This document shows, in pieces, positions 7,910 through 16,731 of a DNA stretch of 34,625 nucleotides (positions are counted from its first letter, which is position 1; each line of letters starts with the position of its first letter). Source of the stretch: UBA4421 sp002470275 (lineage in GTDB: Bacteria > Pseudomonadota > Gammaproteobacteria > Pseudomonadales > Azotimanducaceae). The notes under the pieces are model-generated. The model searched no databases and was not told where the DNA came from. It saw only the letters and a program-made list of their open reading frames with translations. Both the position numbers and the translations under genes were made by a program. The stretch spans positions 1 to 34,625 of the forward strand of contig CAJXDR010000028.1 in NCBI GenBank assembly GCA_913052345.1, read 5' to 3'.

Positions 7910-9361
7910 ATGAAAAATGTAGTGCTCGTAGGCATCAGCCATCTCGAACAACGTGCTCAAGATCTCGCCGAGGCGAAGGAACCCGTTGAGCTGATGATCG
8001 ACGCCGTGCGCCAAGCGGCATCAGATGCCGGCAGCGCTGGCGTCCTTCAAGCCGGTTCAGTCCGAGTGAGCCGGGGCATTTGGCCCTATCAAAATCCGGC
8101 CAAAGCTGTTGCGGAAGCCATCGGAGCCAGTGGAGCGGAGACCGTGCTCTCTGCCTTCGGCGGCAACTTCGTTCAAACCTGCGTCAACGTCAGCGTCCAG
8201 GACATTCATTCGGGTCAGCACGACATCATCATCCTCACGGGGGCGGAGTGCGGAAATACCCAGGCCAAGGCTGCGAAGGCCGACGTTGACCTAAGCTGGG
8301 CCACGCTGCCCGGCACGCCGGATAGATTCATCGGCGAAGACAAAGATATGCGGCACGATGCTGAACGAGCCATCCGCCTGGGACGCCCTATCCAGGTATA
8401 TCCCGTTTTGGAAACCGCGCTTCGACATCATCTCGGACTTGGGGTAGACGAGCACCTGGGTGCCATATCGGAGCTGTGGGCGGGCTTTAGCCAGGTCGCA
8501 GCTGAAAATCCCAATGCCTGGATTCGTGACGCGAAGACAGCCGAAGAAATTCGCACCCAATCGCACATCAACCGGCCAGTTTCCTTCCCCTACCCCAAGT
8601 TTCTCAACTCCAACAATAATGTGGATCAGGCTGCGGCATTAATTTTCTGCAGCGAGGAAAAGGCCCAAAGCCTGGGAATCCCGAAAGAACGATGGATTTA
8701 TCCCTGGGCGGGCAGCGATGCCCAGGACCATTACTATCTTTCTAACAGGGATAATCTGTACAGCTCTCCGGCCATTCGACTGGCAGGCAATCGAGTCTTG
8801 ACGCTATGCGACCTCTCGACTCAGGATCTTGACCTCATTGATGTATACAGCTGTTTCCCGAGCGCCGTGCAGATTGCTGCCAAAGAGCTGAACCTTGAAA
8901 CTACCCGACCACTAACGATAACCGGCGGCCTGACGTGGGCGGGTGGCCCGCTAAATAACTATGTTATGCACTCCATCGTCCGCATGGCCCAGCTCTTGCG
9001 CGACAAGCCGGGGCAGCGAGGGATGATCACGGCCAATGGCGGCTACATCACAAAACATGCCTTTGGCCTTTATAGCAGCGAGCCACCGGCCAAGCCTTTT
9101 CAGCATGCCAACCTGCAGCCTGAAGTGGACCAGCTACCGCGCCGTGAGGTCGTGATGATGCACGAGGGTCAGGGCGAGGTAGAGGGCTACAGCGTGATGT
9201 ACGGACCCTCGGGCCTGGATAAGGCCTTCGTCGCCACCCGACTCCCGGATGGCCAACGGGCTTGGGGCATCTGCCGAGATTCAGATACGCTGGAGGCCAT
9301 GACCCGAGAAGAATTCTGCGGACGCCAAGTCAGCCTGCGCGAACACGTGGCGTCTTTTTAA
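7910..9361 (+). CDS. Thiolase-like (SCP2/TLP1-type) acetyl-CoA acetyltransferase-family protein
   Basis: I choose the ATG at 7910 (483 residues), preceded by AAGGA at eight bases; the frame opens 45 bases earlier without support. The chain has the thiolase fold of the SCP2-thiolase/thiolase-like branch. FGGNFVQTCVN places C91 at the nucleophile position, LDLIDVYSCFPSAVQIAAKEL and TGGLTWAGGPLNNYVMHSI follow (H354), and NGGYITKHAFGLYS stands where canonical thiolases have the second active-site Cys. The canonical GHP motif is missing. Residues about 410-483 look like the extra C-terminal domain seen in type 1 thiolase-like proteins (EVEGYSVMYG, ending FCGRQVSLRE). Condensing or degradative thiolase activity is therefore uncertain. 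The RDD gene follows 27 bases later. Confidence 0.88.
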   Translation: MKNVVLVGISHLEQRAQDLAEAKEPVELMIDAVRQAASDAGSAGVLQAGSVRVSRGIWPYQNPAKAVAEAIGASGAETVLSAFGGNFVQTCVNVSVQDIHSGQHDIIILTGAECGNTQAKAAKADVDLSWATLPGTPDRFIGEDKDMRHDAERAIRLGRPIQVYPVLETALRHHLGLGVDEHLGAISELWAGFSQVAAENPNAWIRDAKTAEEIRTQSHINRPVSFPYPKFLNSNNNVDQAAALIFCSEEKAQSLGIPKERWIYPWAGSDAQDHYYLSNRDNLYSSPAIRLAGNRVLTLCDLSTQDLDLIDVYSCFPSAVQIAAKELNLETTRPLTITGGLTWAGGPLNNYVMHSIVRMAQLLRDKPGQRGMITANGGYITKHAFGLYSSEPPAKPFQHANLQPEVDQLPRREVVMMHEGQGEVEGYSVMYGPSGLDKAFVATRLPDGQRAWGICRDSDTLEAMTREEFCGRQVSLREHVASF

Positions 9362-9388
9362 ACAACATGCCGGCCCAGCGAATACGTA

Positions 9389-9823
9389 ATGACAGATCAA
9401 GCACCTGAAACGAAGATCGAGGCAACCCAGGCGGGCCTGCTCCGACGCCTAGGGGCCATGCTGTACGATGGGCTTCTACTCCTGGCGATTTTCTTTGCCA
9501 CCGGCTTTATCTGGGTTATCCCCACGGGCCAGGCGGCCTCGGGTCCACTTTTTCAGCTGATTCTGCTGCTGGAAATCGTGCTTTTCTATGGCTACTGCTG
9601 GTACCGAACCGGCGAAACATTGGGGATGCGCGCTTGGCGTCTGCGCCTGGTCAACGATCAAGGCTTACCCGCGTCCCTAAAGCAAATTGGGGTCCGACTG
9701 CTAGTGGCACCGATCTCTATGGGGTGTTTTGGCTTGGGCTATCTTTGGATATACGTGAGCCCGTCGGGTAAAACGTGGCACGATCACCTTAGCCAAACGC
9801 TAGTCGCCCACCTGCCAAGATAG
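9389..9823 (+). CDS. RDD family membrane protein
   Basis: This 144-residue inner-membrane protein has the RDD signature: GLLRRLGAMLYDG near residues 16-28 (Arg and Asp flanking the first helix), GETLGMRAWRLRLV in the middle, and WHDHLSQTLVA near the C-terminus. Three hydrophobic segments lie at about 24-45, 52-72 and 104-126. RDD proteins have no single agreed function; some are linked to ion or proton exchange. It begins 27 bases after the thiolase-like gene and could be co-transcribed with it. A small RDD gene beside pepA is a familiar arrangement in gammaproteobacteria, so the position may reflect conserved synteny rather than a shared pathway. Confidence 0.88.
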   Translation: MTDQAPETKIEATQAGLLRRLGAMLYDGLLLLAIFFATGFIWVIPTGQAASGPLFQLILLLEIVLFYGYCWYRTGETLGMRAWRLRLVNDQGLPASLKQIGVRLLVAPISMGCFGLGYLWIYVSPSGKTWHDHLSQTLVAHLPR

Positions 9824-9937
9824 CGGATAGCGAAGGATCGCGTTACGATTCTTGCCCGCCATACCGTGGGGTCAAACCTGCCGCCGGCCGTGTCGACATC
9901 CATTCACCCTTGCAGAGTTTTTTTGGAATCTAGCCCT

Positions 9938-11389
9938 ATGAATTACCTGAGTGCAGCGCAAAACCTAGACACCCTTCGCACGCCCTGTTTAGTAACAAAC
10001 CTAACCATTGCCAAGCAAATCGCGCAGCAAGCGGGGAGCAGCGAATCCTTCCGGCGGGAGACCCAAGATTTCAAGGACGACCCCGGGCATTACCTTTGCA
10101 TCCAGCTCGGAGGACGCGTTGCGAGGCTGCTGATCATGGGTGGCGCAGAGACTTGCTCGGCGGCAAAGTTCCGCAACATGGCCAACGTCATGGCCAAGGC
10201 GCTCCTTGATATGCCCATCGCTCAGGCAGCCGTCTATTTGCTGCAGGCCAAGGTCGATGAACAGGACCTAGGCTGGAAGGCCCAAACGCTGATGCAGGCG
10301 ATGAGCCACGCCAGCTATCGATTCGAGCACCACAAGAGCCAATCCAAACCCGCCAGTGCCATCAAGCGTCTTAAGCTGTTGGCAGACCCGGCGGACCTCA
10401 AGCCCCTGCGCCACGAGGTACGCCTGGGCAATGCACTCCACGAAGGTCTTCAGCTGACCAAGGACCTGGGCAATGAGCCGCCAAATGTGTGTACGCCTAA
10501 TTACCTGCTCGCTCAGGCGCGCAAGCTGGCCCGCCATGAGAAGGTCAGCCTCAGCCAGCTTGACGAGAAAAAAATGACGGAGCTTGGCATGGGTGCCTTC
10601 ATGGCGGTCTCACAGGGCAGCGATAACCCCGGTCGCATGATCATCTTGCGCTATAGCGGTGCCCCAAAGAGCCAGCCTCCTATCGCCCTGGTTGGCAAGG
10701 GAATTACCTTCGATACTGGCGGGATATCTCTCAAGCCGCCCCCGGGCATGGATGAAATGAAATTCGATATGTGCGGGGCCGCCGCCGTGCTGGGCGCCAC
10801 CAAGGCCGCCGTGGAAGCTCAACTGCCCATCAACCTCATCACCGTGGTCGCTGCAGCGGAAAATATGCCCAGCGGGCGCGCAACCCGCCCCGGTGACATC
10901 GTTAAATCTGCCTCTGGGCAAACCATTGAAATCCTAAACACCGACGCCGAAGGTCGGCTGGTACTGTGTGATGCGCTCACACATGTTCAGACCCTGAAAC
11001 CACGGCTCATTGTTGACGTAGCGACCCTAACCGGTGCCTGTATCGTCGCTCTGGGTACCCATGCCAGCGGCCTTTATGCCAATGACGACAAGCTTGCAGA
11101 GGACCTCCTGGCCGCTGGAGAACGCTGTGGAGACCGCAGCTGGCGGCTGCCTCTCTGGGACGAATACCAAACTGCCCTCAAATCCAATTTCGCGGATATG
11201 GCCAACGTGGGGGGTAAGGGAGCAGGCAGCGTCACGGCAGCGTGCTTTCTATCGAGGTTCGTTAAAAAAACCCCTTGGGCGCACTTAGACATCGCGGGCA
11301 GTGCCTTCCATGGGGGTGCCGCCAAGGGCGCGAGCGGTCGGCCGGTGCCCATGCTTTTTAACTTCCTCGCCGCCCAGGGACAGAAATAG
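9938..11389 (+). CDS. pepA: Leucyl aminopeptidase (M17 family), PepA
   Basis: Cytosolic two-metal aminopeptidase that removes N-terminal residues from peptides; in some bacteria it also binds DNA at recombination sites and promoters. I choose the ATG at 9938 (483 residues). The frame opens 72 bases earlier, but that segment is unlike the family, and the ribosome site before the ATG is weak. The N-terminal third is the variable domain. The catalytic domain shows VGKGITFDTGGISLKPP (K254, D259 as metal or substrate ligands), FDMCGAAAVLG, and the family signature NTDAEGRLVL (N334-L343, with D336, E338 and R340). WRLPLWDEY and the GGKGAGSVTAACFLSRF segment complete it. It is followed by holC and valS in the classical gammaproteobacterial order. 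Confidence 0.97.
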   Translation: MNYLSAAQNLDTLRTPCLVTNLTIAKQIAQQAGSSESFRRETQDFKDDPGHYLCIQLGGRVARLLIMGGAETCSAAKFRNMANVMAKALLDMPIAQAAVYLLQAKVDEQDLGWKAQTLMQAMSHASYRFEHHKSQSKPASAIKRLKLLADPADLKPLRHEVRLGNALHEGLQLTKDLGNEPPNVCTPNYLLAQARKLARHEKVSLSQLDEKKMTELGMGAFMAVSQGSDNPGRMIILRYSGAPKSQPPIALVGKGITFDTGGISLKPPPGMDEMKFDMCGAAAVLGATKAAVEAQLPINLITVVAAAENMPSGRATRPGDIVKSASGQTIEILNTDAEGRLVLCDALTHVQTLKPRLIVDVATLTGACIVALGTHASGLYANDDKLAEDLLAAGERCGDRSWRLPLWDEYQTALKSNFADMANVGGKGAGSVTAACFLSRFVKKTPWAHLDIAGSAFHGGAAKGASGRPVPMLFNFLAAQGQK

Positions 11390-11434
11390 CGGCGCTAGGC
11401 CCAATGAGCGCAGCAACAAATTTAAGGAAGAGCG

Positions 11435-11872
11435 TTGACCCGGATCGACTTCTACATCCTTGAGGACAAAGGCCTGGATGCGGCCTATCGTTTTGCCTGC
11501 AGACTCTCTCTGAGGGCCCTGGACAACGCCATGCCGGTCCATATCCAGGTCGCTGATTCTGAGGAAGCGGAAACCTTAGATGCCATGATGTGGGATTATC
11601 CTCGACACCGTATGCTACCCCACAGAGTATTGGGGGTAGAGACGCCAGGCAGTGGTGACGCTCCTATTCACATTGCCTTCGGTGAGCCAATCCATGAAAC
11701 GGGACTGTTAATCAATCTCGCCCCGAAGATCGCTGATTTTTTTGGTCGTTTCGATCGACTGGCGGAGATTTTGGTTGAGGATACGAAGGTCCTGGGGCGC
11801 GAGCACTACAAATTTTACAGGGACCGGGGCTATCCGCTTCATCACCACGACATAAAGCATTGGGACACCTAG
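11435..11872 (+). CDS. holC: DNA polymerase III chi subunit
   Basis: The product (145 residues) is the chi subunit of the polymerase III clamp-loader assembly, which links psi to single-stranded-DNA-binding protein. The start is a TTG preceded by AAGGAAG at a good distance; no better ATG exists nearby. The family pattern is visible: TRIDFYIL at the N-terminus, YRFACRLSLRAL, a W53-containing MMWDYPRHRMLPH segment (residues about 51-63), PIHIAFGE, GLLINLAP, then RLAEILVEDTKVLGREHYKFYRDRGYPLHHHDI. The position between pepA and valS confirms the call. Its likely partner psi (holD-like) lies at the far end of this window. Confidence 0.95.
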   Translation: MTRIDFYILEDKGLDAAYRFACRLSLRALDNAMPVHIQVADSEEAETLDAMMWDYPRHRMLPHRVLGVETPGSGDAPIHIAFGEPIHETGLLINLAPKIADFFGRFDRLAEILVEDTKVLGREHYKFYRDRGYPLHHHDIKHWDT

Positions 11873-11927
11873 GTCGGGGCACCTGCGGCTTACGCGCAGC
11901 CTCACCCAGTCCAGCAGGAAGACGACT

Positions 11928-14723
11928 ATGACCGAGCTAGACAGCACTTTCGATCCCGCCAAAATCGAAGAGGCACTGTACGCCCACTGGGAGAATCTGG
12001 GCTATTTTGCGCCAACGGGCAAGGGTGAGCCCTACTGCATCTTAATTCCCCCACCCAACGTAACGGGCACGCTGCACATGGGGCATGCCTTCAATCAAAC
12101 CCTCATGGATTCGCTGGTTCGATATCAGCGCATGCGAGGCTGCAGAACGCTGTGGCAGATGGGTACGGACCATGCGGGTATCGCCACCCAAATGTTGGTT
12201 GAACGGCAGCTCCAAAGCGAGGGCCAGGATCGACATGCCCTGGGACGAGACGCCTTTATCCAGCGCGTCTGGGATTGGAAAGCCCAGTCTGGCGGCATTA
12301 TCTCTGAACAAATACGGCGCATGGGGTCGAGCATCGATTGGTCTAGAGAGCGCTTCACCATGGATGAGGGCTATGCGGCGGCGGTTCTCGAGGCCTTTAT
12401 CCGCCTCTACGATGAGGGCTTGATTTATCGGGGCCAACGTCTGGTGAACTGGGATCCAGAGCTGGGTACGGCGCTATCTGACCTGGAGGTGGAGAACCAT
12501 GAGGAGCAAGGGCACCTATGGCACTTTAAGTATCCGCTTCAGGGGGAGGCCCAAACCGACGCTGGCCAGGATTATCTCGTGGTAGCGACAACGCGCCCGG
12601 AGACCATGCTTGGCGACACTGCCGTTGCCATTCACCCAGAGGATGACAGGTACCGGCATCTGGTGGGCCAATTCGTTCGTCTTCCCCTAGCGGATCGGGA
12701 TATTCCCATTATCGCCGATGAGTATGTGGACATGGCTTTCGGCACCGGGTGCGTGAAAATCACGCCGGCTCATGACTTTAACGACCATGAGGTTGGCGCG
12801 AGGCACGATTTGCCGCTGATCAATATTTTCACTTCAGACGCCAAGATCAATGACGAAGCACCAATGCCCTATCGCGGCCTAGCTCGCGAAGACGCCAGGA
12901 AGCGGATTGTTGCTGACCTGGAGGCGCTTGGCCTCCTTGATGAGATCAAGGACCACAAATTGATGGTGCCCCGAGGTGATCGATCCAATGCCATTATCGA
13001 GCCTCTGTTAACCGATCAATGGTTTGTAAAGATCGCGCCTCTGGCTGAACCCGCCATCGCTGCGGTCGAGCAGGGGCACATTTCCTTCGTCCCGAAACAG
13101 TACGAAAATACCTACTTTGCCTGGATGCGCGACATCAAGGATTGGTGCATCAGCCGGCAGCAGTGGTGGGGACATCGCATTCCCGCCTTCTATGATGACA
13201 ACGGCGAAATTTACGTTGCCCGCTCGGAGGCCGAAGCACGCACCAAATATGGCCTTGACGCCGACCTCCGGCTGCGCCGGGATAATGACGTCTTGGAAAC
13301 CTGGTTCTCCTCCGCCCTATGGCCCTTCGCCACGCTGGGCTGGCCAGAAGAAGGCGAAGACCTACGACACTTCCTACCCTCCAATACCCTGGTGACCGGG
13401 CACGACATCATTTTCTTCTGGGTCGCTCGGATGATAATGATGACCCTGCACTTCACCCGGGAAGTACCCTTCAAAACCGTCTACATCCACGGCCTTGTGA
13501 GAGACTTCGAAGGCCAGAAGATGTCCAAAACCAAGGGCAATGGGCTCGACCCGCTGGACTTCATTGACGGGATCGGCCTAGACGACCTGGTGACGAAGAG
13601 AACCAGCAACCTAACCCAGCCCAAAATGGCCGGTAAAATAGAAAAACAGACCCGCAGGGACTTCCCCGAAGGGATCAAGGCCTACGGTACGGATGCCCTA
13701 CGTTTCACCTTTGCGGCCCTGGCCACCACCGGACGAGATGTGCGCTTCGATACCAACCGCGTCGAGGGCTATCGAAATTTCTGTAACAAGCTTTGGAACG
13801 CCTGCAAATTTGTCCTTATTAACACCGAGGACTTTGATCCGCGCCAGCAGGTACAGGACCTCAGCAGCGTGGACCGCTGGATGCTGAGCAAGACTCATCA
13901 ATTGGTTAAAGAGACTGAGCTGGCCCTAGAGACCTACCGCTTCGATCTTTATGCCGGCGCCATTTATGAGTTCGCCTGGCACGAATACTGTGACTGGTAC
14001 CTGGAACTGAGCAAGCCAACCCTATGGCAAACCGAAGGCGGCGCAGGCCAACGGCATGGGACTCAGCGCACGCTGCTTCAGGTACTAGAAATGCTCCTAC
14101 GCATTGCTCACCCCGTGATGCCCTTCATTACCGAAGTCTTGTGGCAGCGTGTCGCTGAGCGGCTGGCGGGCGCAGACCACAGCGCGACGTCCATCATGCT
14201 TCAACCCTTCCCTACTGAGGGGGACGTCAACCACGATCTCGATGCGGAGACCGAGGTAGAGTGGCTCAAAGCCGTGATAACGGGCATCCGCACCATTCGC
14301 GGAGAAGCCGGAATCAAGCCTAGTCAAACGATCGACCTGCTCATGCAGGGTGGCGGCGCAGAGGATCGCAAACTGGCAGAAGCCAGTACCGAAATGCTGC
14401 AGCGTTTGGCCAGCGTGGGTGCCATCAGCTGGCTTGAGGATCAACAGGAGCCGCCGCTCAATGCCCTGAGCCTAGTGGGGGCGCTGAAAGTTATGGTGCC
14501 CCTTACTGGGCTCATTGATCTGGACATGGAGCGTGAGCGCATTCAAAAAGAAATCGATAAGGCGGAGCAGGAACGTCTGCGCTTGACCAAGAAGCTCGAT
14601 AATGACGCCTTTGTCGCTAAGGCACCCGAGGCCGTGGTAGCCAAGGAGAGGGCTAAGGCAGAGGATATTCTGAACACGCTGGACAAGCTCTCAGAGCAGC
14701 TGCAATCCCTCAATAAAACTTGA
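11928..14723 (+). CDS. valS: Valyl-tRNA synthetase
   Basis: Class Ia synthetase charging tRNA-Val in the cytosol; 931 residues, close to the usual length. The HIGH motif appears as H50-M-G-H53 within PPNVTGTLHMGH, and the KMSKS motif as K531-M-S-K-T535. The editing domain sits between them (TTRPETMLGDTAVAIHPED). The anticodon-binding domain follows, and the C-terminal coiled-coil arm spans about 868-931 (DMERERIQKEIDKAEQERL, then LNTLDKLSEQLQSL). AGGAAG precedes the ATG. It is the last gene of the pepA-holC-valS unit and ends 17 bases from the convergent minor-pilin genes. Only a short GGCGC-TCC-GCGCC hairpin without a T-tract lies at the junction. Confidence 0.98.
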   Translation: MTELDSTFDPAKIEEALYAHWENLGYFAPTGKGEPYCILIPPPNVTGTLHMGHAFNQTLMDSLVRYQRMRGCRTLWQMGTDHAGIATQMLVERQLQSEGQDRHALGRDAFIQRVWDWKAQSGGIISEQIRRMGSSIDWSRERFTMDEGYAAAVLEAFIRLYDEGLIYRGQRLVNWDPELGTALSDLEVENHEEQGHLWHFKYPLQGEAQTDAGQDYLVVATTRPETMLGDTAVAIHPEDDRYRHLVGQFVRLPLADRDIPIIADEYVDMAFGTGCVKITPAHDFNDHEVGARHDLPLINIFTSDAKINDEAPMPYRGLAREDARKRIVADLEALGLLDEIKDHKLMVPRGDRSNAIIEPLLTDQWFVKIAPLAEPAIAAVEQGHISFVPKQYENTYFAWMRDIKDWCISRQQWWGHRIPAFYDDNGEIYVARSEAEARTKYGLDADLRLRRDNDVLETWFSSALWPFATLGWPEEGEDLRHFLPSNTLVTGHDIIFFWVARMIMMTLHFTREVPFKTVYIHGLVRDFEGQKMSKTKGNGLDPLDFIDGIGLDDLVTKRTSNLTQPKMAGKIEKQTRRDFPEGIKAYGTDALRFTFAALATTGRDVRFDTNRVEGYRNFCNKLWNACKFVLINTEDFDPRQQVQDLSSVDRWMLSKTHQLVKETELALETYRFDLYAGAIYEFAWHEYCDWYLELSKPTLWQTEGGAGQRHGTQRTLLQVLEMLLRIAHPVMPFITEVLWQRVAERLAGADHSATSIMLQPFPTEGDVNHDLDAETEVEWLKAVITGIRTIRGEAGIKPSQTIDLLMQGGGAEDRKLAEASTEMLQRLASVGAISWLEDQQEPPLNALSLVGALKVMVPLTGLIDLDMERERIQKEIDKAEQERLRLTKKLDNDAFVAKAPEAVVAKERAKAEDILNTLDKLSEQLQSLNKT

Positions 14724-14740
14724 ACAGGCGCTCCGCGCCA

Positions 14741-15115
14741 TCAGGGTTGGGGAAGGAATATCCAAGCATAGCCCAGTTGCCCGACTGCCCCGAAGCAGAC
14801 CGTTTTTGCGCCTCGTTCGCAAACCACCTCTATCCAGATGTCCCCATGAGCGTCCAGGCTTCGAGTGACCGCCCGCCAGCAGATTTGCTCGCCATTCAGG
14901 GTTTTACAGGCACGGTCTCCCACGCCATGGAAGGGCCCTGGGTTCAATTGGCCACGCAACACTTGGGCTAGACGGCGCTCGGACACCTGAGCGGCCTCTG
15001 ACCGGGCCACCAACGCCAGCCCGCTAGCGCCGCTCCTGGCCATCAGCCAGATCAAAAGCAGCACCGCCAGACTACTCAAGAGAACCATACCGGGATGATG
15101 CCTGTTGCCGCTCAT
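14741..15115 (-). CDS. PilX-like minor pilin component
   Basis: This 124-residue protein begins MSGNRHHPG followed by a hydrophobic helix (MVLLSSLAVLLLIWLMA), the layout of PilX-type prepilins with processing after G9. PilX in other bacteria lacks the +5 Glu or varies there, and so does this one. The remainder has four cysteines (C69, C79, C99, C107), fitting two disulfides in the periplasm. AGGAG lies 12 bases before the ATG. It starts 24 bases after the PilW-like gene and closes the cluster. In well-known clusters pilY1 and pilE come next, but here the convergent valS follows at once. Sequence similarity to PilX is weak; position carries much of the call. Confidence 0.65.
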   Translation of the reverse strand: MSGNRHHPGMVLLSSLAVLLLIWLMARSGASGLALVARSEAAQVSERRLAQVLRGQLNPGPFHGVGDRACKTLNGEQICWRAVTRSLDAHGDIWIEVVCERGAKTVCFGAVGQLGYAWIFLPQP

Positions 15116-15139
15116 GGCTTCGCCCGCTCCTAAAACGAT

Positions 15140-16168
15140 TTAAAAAAGGGAAAGGCTAAGTTGGAAGTAGGTGGGCTGGCCCGGAAGAGCGTCCTCCTCC
15201 GAGGGCAGCGAACTTTTAAACTGAAGCCAAAGGATCACAACCCTGGCACCACTGGGCATTTCATCCCAGGGAAAATAACCCCGTAAGGGTTCCCCCGCGC
15301 TATTTTGAACTTCCACCCCGTACAGGATTTGCATATCTGCGAGATAGGGCACCATCTCCACAGGCCTCCCACCGGCGAGCTTCGACCAAAGCGCCGTGTC
15401 CGTACCCCGGTCCGTGACGGCTCGCCCAGCCGCCACATAGAGAAAGGTAGCGGTAGGCAGAAAAACCCCAGCCTGAGAACCTAGCCCCGTAGCCATAGGA
15501 ACCCCCTGAGCGGCATTGTCAAAAGTGCCACCGCCGCCCCGCCATCCCACCCATAGATCGTCCTGTTGACGCACATCCGTTGCGGAGAAGACAGCCCCCT
15601 GGCGGCAGTCAGCGACCAACAGAATTTGTCCATCGCGAATATTTGGTGCCCTGGGGGCCAAGTCGATCTGGAAATGGTCCGATGAGGCGTCCACCACGTG
15701 CCCCAAGAGTTGGCCATATCCTCTCAACGCAAGCAGATCACTGCCTGGCACTAGCTTGCGCGGCGCAATGCCGCCCCCGTAGCGAAAGAGCGGCTGAGAT
15801 GATCCCGAGACGGGCCAGGCATCCAGGCGGCCCGAGGCGTCGGCCTCCCACCGAGCGCTCTCCACCTTTGGCACCATCCGAAACTCGGGCAGAGTTGTCC
15901 ATGAGCCGTTAAGCATGAGCGCCACGTTGCCCCTGCTGCCCGGGCATCCGACCACCCCGGCCTGACTCACAGCGCGTCGGACGATGGCAGTGACTATTTG
16001 GACCTGTCGCTGCTGATCGAGCCCACGATTGATGCCACCCTGAAGGGCTGCACTGGCAGACAGGAGGGGGCCGATAAGCACCATCAGCACCAAACCCAGG
16101 GTCAATGCCAACATCAGCTCGAGTAGCGTGAATGCGGCTTCGCCCCCAGCAAGCGCCCCCCTCCTCAT
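15140..16168 (-). CDS. pilW: PilW-like minor pilin (type IV pilus assembly)
   Basis: The 342-residue product has a prepilin N-terminus: basic leader, then AFTLLELMLALTLGLVLMVLIGPLL with the +5 Glu (E17). The residue before the cleavage point is Ala (A12) where Gly is nearly invariant. The large size, AVSQAGVVGC near residue 75, DLLALRGYG and the C-terminal PTYFQLSLSLF fit PilW, a periplasmic minor pilin that helps prime pilus assembly. It begins eight bases after the PilV-like stop and ends 24 bases before the PilX-like gene, in the order fimT/pilE-like, pilV, pilW, pilX. The Ala at -1 could slow or prevent PilD cleavage. Confidence 0.85.
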   Translation of the reverse strand: MRRGALAGGEAAFTLLELMLALTLGLVLMVLIGPLLSASAALQGGINRGLDQQRQVQIVTAIVRRAVSQAGVVGCPGSRGNVALMLNGSWTTLPEFRMVPKVESARWEADASGRLDAWPVSGSSQPLFRYGGGIAPRKLVPGSDLLALRGYGQLLGHVVDASSDHFQIDLAPRAPNIRDGQILLVADCRQGAVFSATDVRQQDDLWVGWRGGGGTFDNAAQGVPMATGLGSQAGVFLPTATFLYVAAGRAVTDRGTDTALWSKLAGGRPVEMVPYLADMQILYGVEVQNSAGEPLRGYFPWDEMPSGARVVILWLQFKSSLPSEEDALPGQPTYFQLSLSLF

Positions 16169-16176
16169 GCTAGGGC

Positions 16177-16731
16177 TCAGTCAGGCCAACGAATTGTTTT
16201 CACCGAACCATCCCGGTCAGACCAATCGATCTCAAGACTCAGCTCTGGCCGCACTCGAATCCGCACGGCTCTCTCCCGAAGCGATACCCAATCTGACAGC
16301 TGATCCCGCTCAAGTTCTGCCCCGAAGGCCTGCTTGAGGTCGGAGCAGATGCCCAGGGTCGCCTCCTTGCCCGTGCGGCAGTCCAGATAGCGGACCTCAA
16401 AGTCAGCCCACTCAGGCTCGGTACACAGACGACGAATACAGCTCGGCCCAGCCTCGACGGTGGGTCCTAAATCACCTGCCAGAAAGGCAGGCAGCGGCCC
16501 GGGGACCGAGCCCCCTCGCTGGAAGCCCAGCGTGCGCTCATAGAACTCAGCGCTAACCCGATTAGCCCCAGAAGCCTGGGCTAACCCCCGCCAGACCAGG
16601 TGCGTCTGCAGCTGCAGATTTGCAGCCGCCAGGGCCCCCACCCCAACCAGAAGCACGGCGACCAAAACCTCCAGAATGCTAAGTCCCCTAGCCGTCCTGA
16701 TCACGTTACCAGCCCTCGACCGCGCCGCCAT
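16177..16731 (-). CDS. pilV: PilV-like minor pilin
   Basis: I choose the ATG at 16731, giving 184 residues. GAGG lies nine bases before it, and the leader then runs MAARSRAGNVIRTARG with G16 at the cleavage site and L17-S-I-L-E21 after it (+5 Glu present). A longer frame reaches 16785 but would give an over-long leader. The hydrophobic helix VLVAVLLVGVGALAAANLQLQ is typical of PilV/PilV-like prepilins, which nucleate type IV pili with PilW, PilX and FimT/FimU. Cysteines C79, C83, C97 and C104 lie in the globular part. The start overlaps the preceding pilin gene by 26 bases, implying coupled translation. Confidence 0.83.
   Translation of the reverse strand: MAARSRAGNVIRTARGLSILEVLVAVLLVGVGALAAANLQLQTHLVWRGLAQASGANRVSAEFYERTLGFQRGGSVPGPLPAFLAGDLGPTVEAGPSCIRRLCTEPEWADFEVRYLDCRTGKEATLGICSDLKQAFGAELERDQLSDWVSLRERAVRIRVRPELSLEIDWSDRDGSVKTIRWPD

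Noticed and set aside
14727..14742. GGCGC-TCC-GCGCC hairpin at the valS/pilX junction
   Set aside because: Five base pairs and no T-run; too weak to call.
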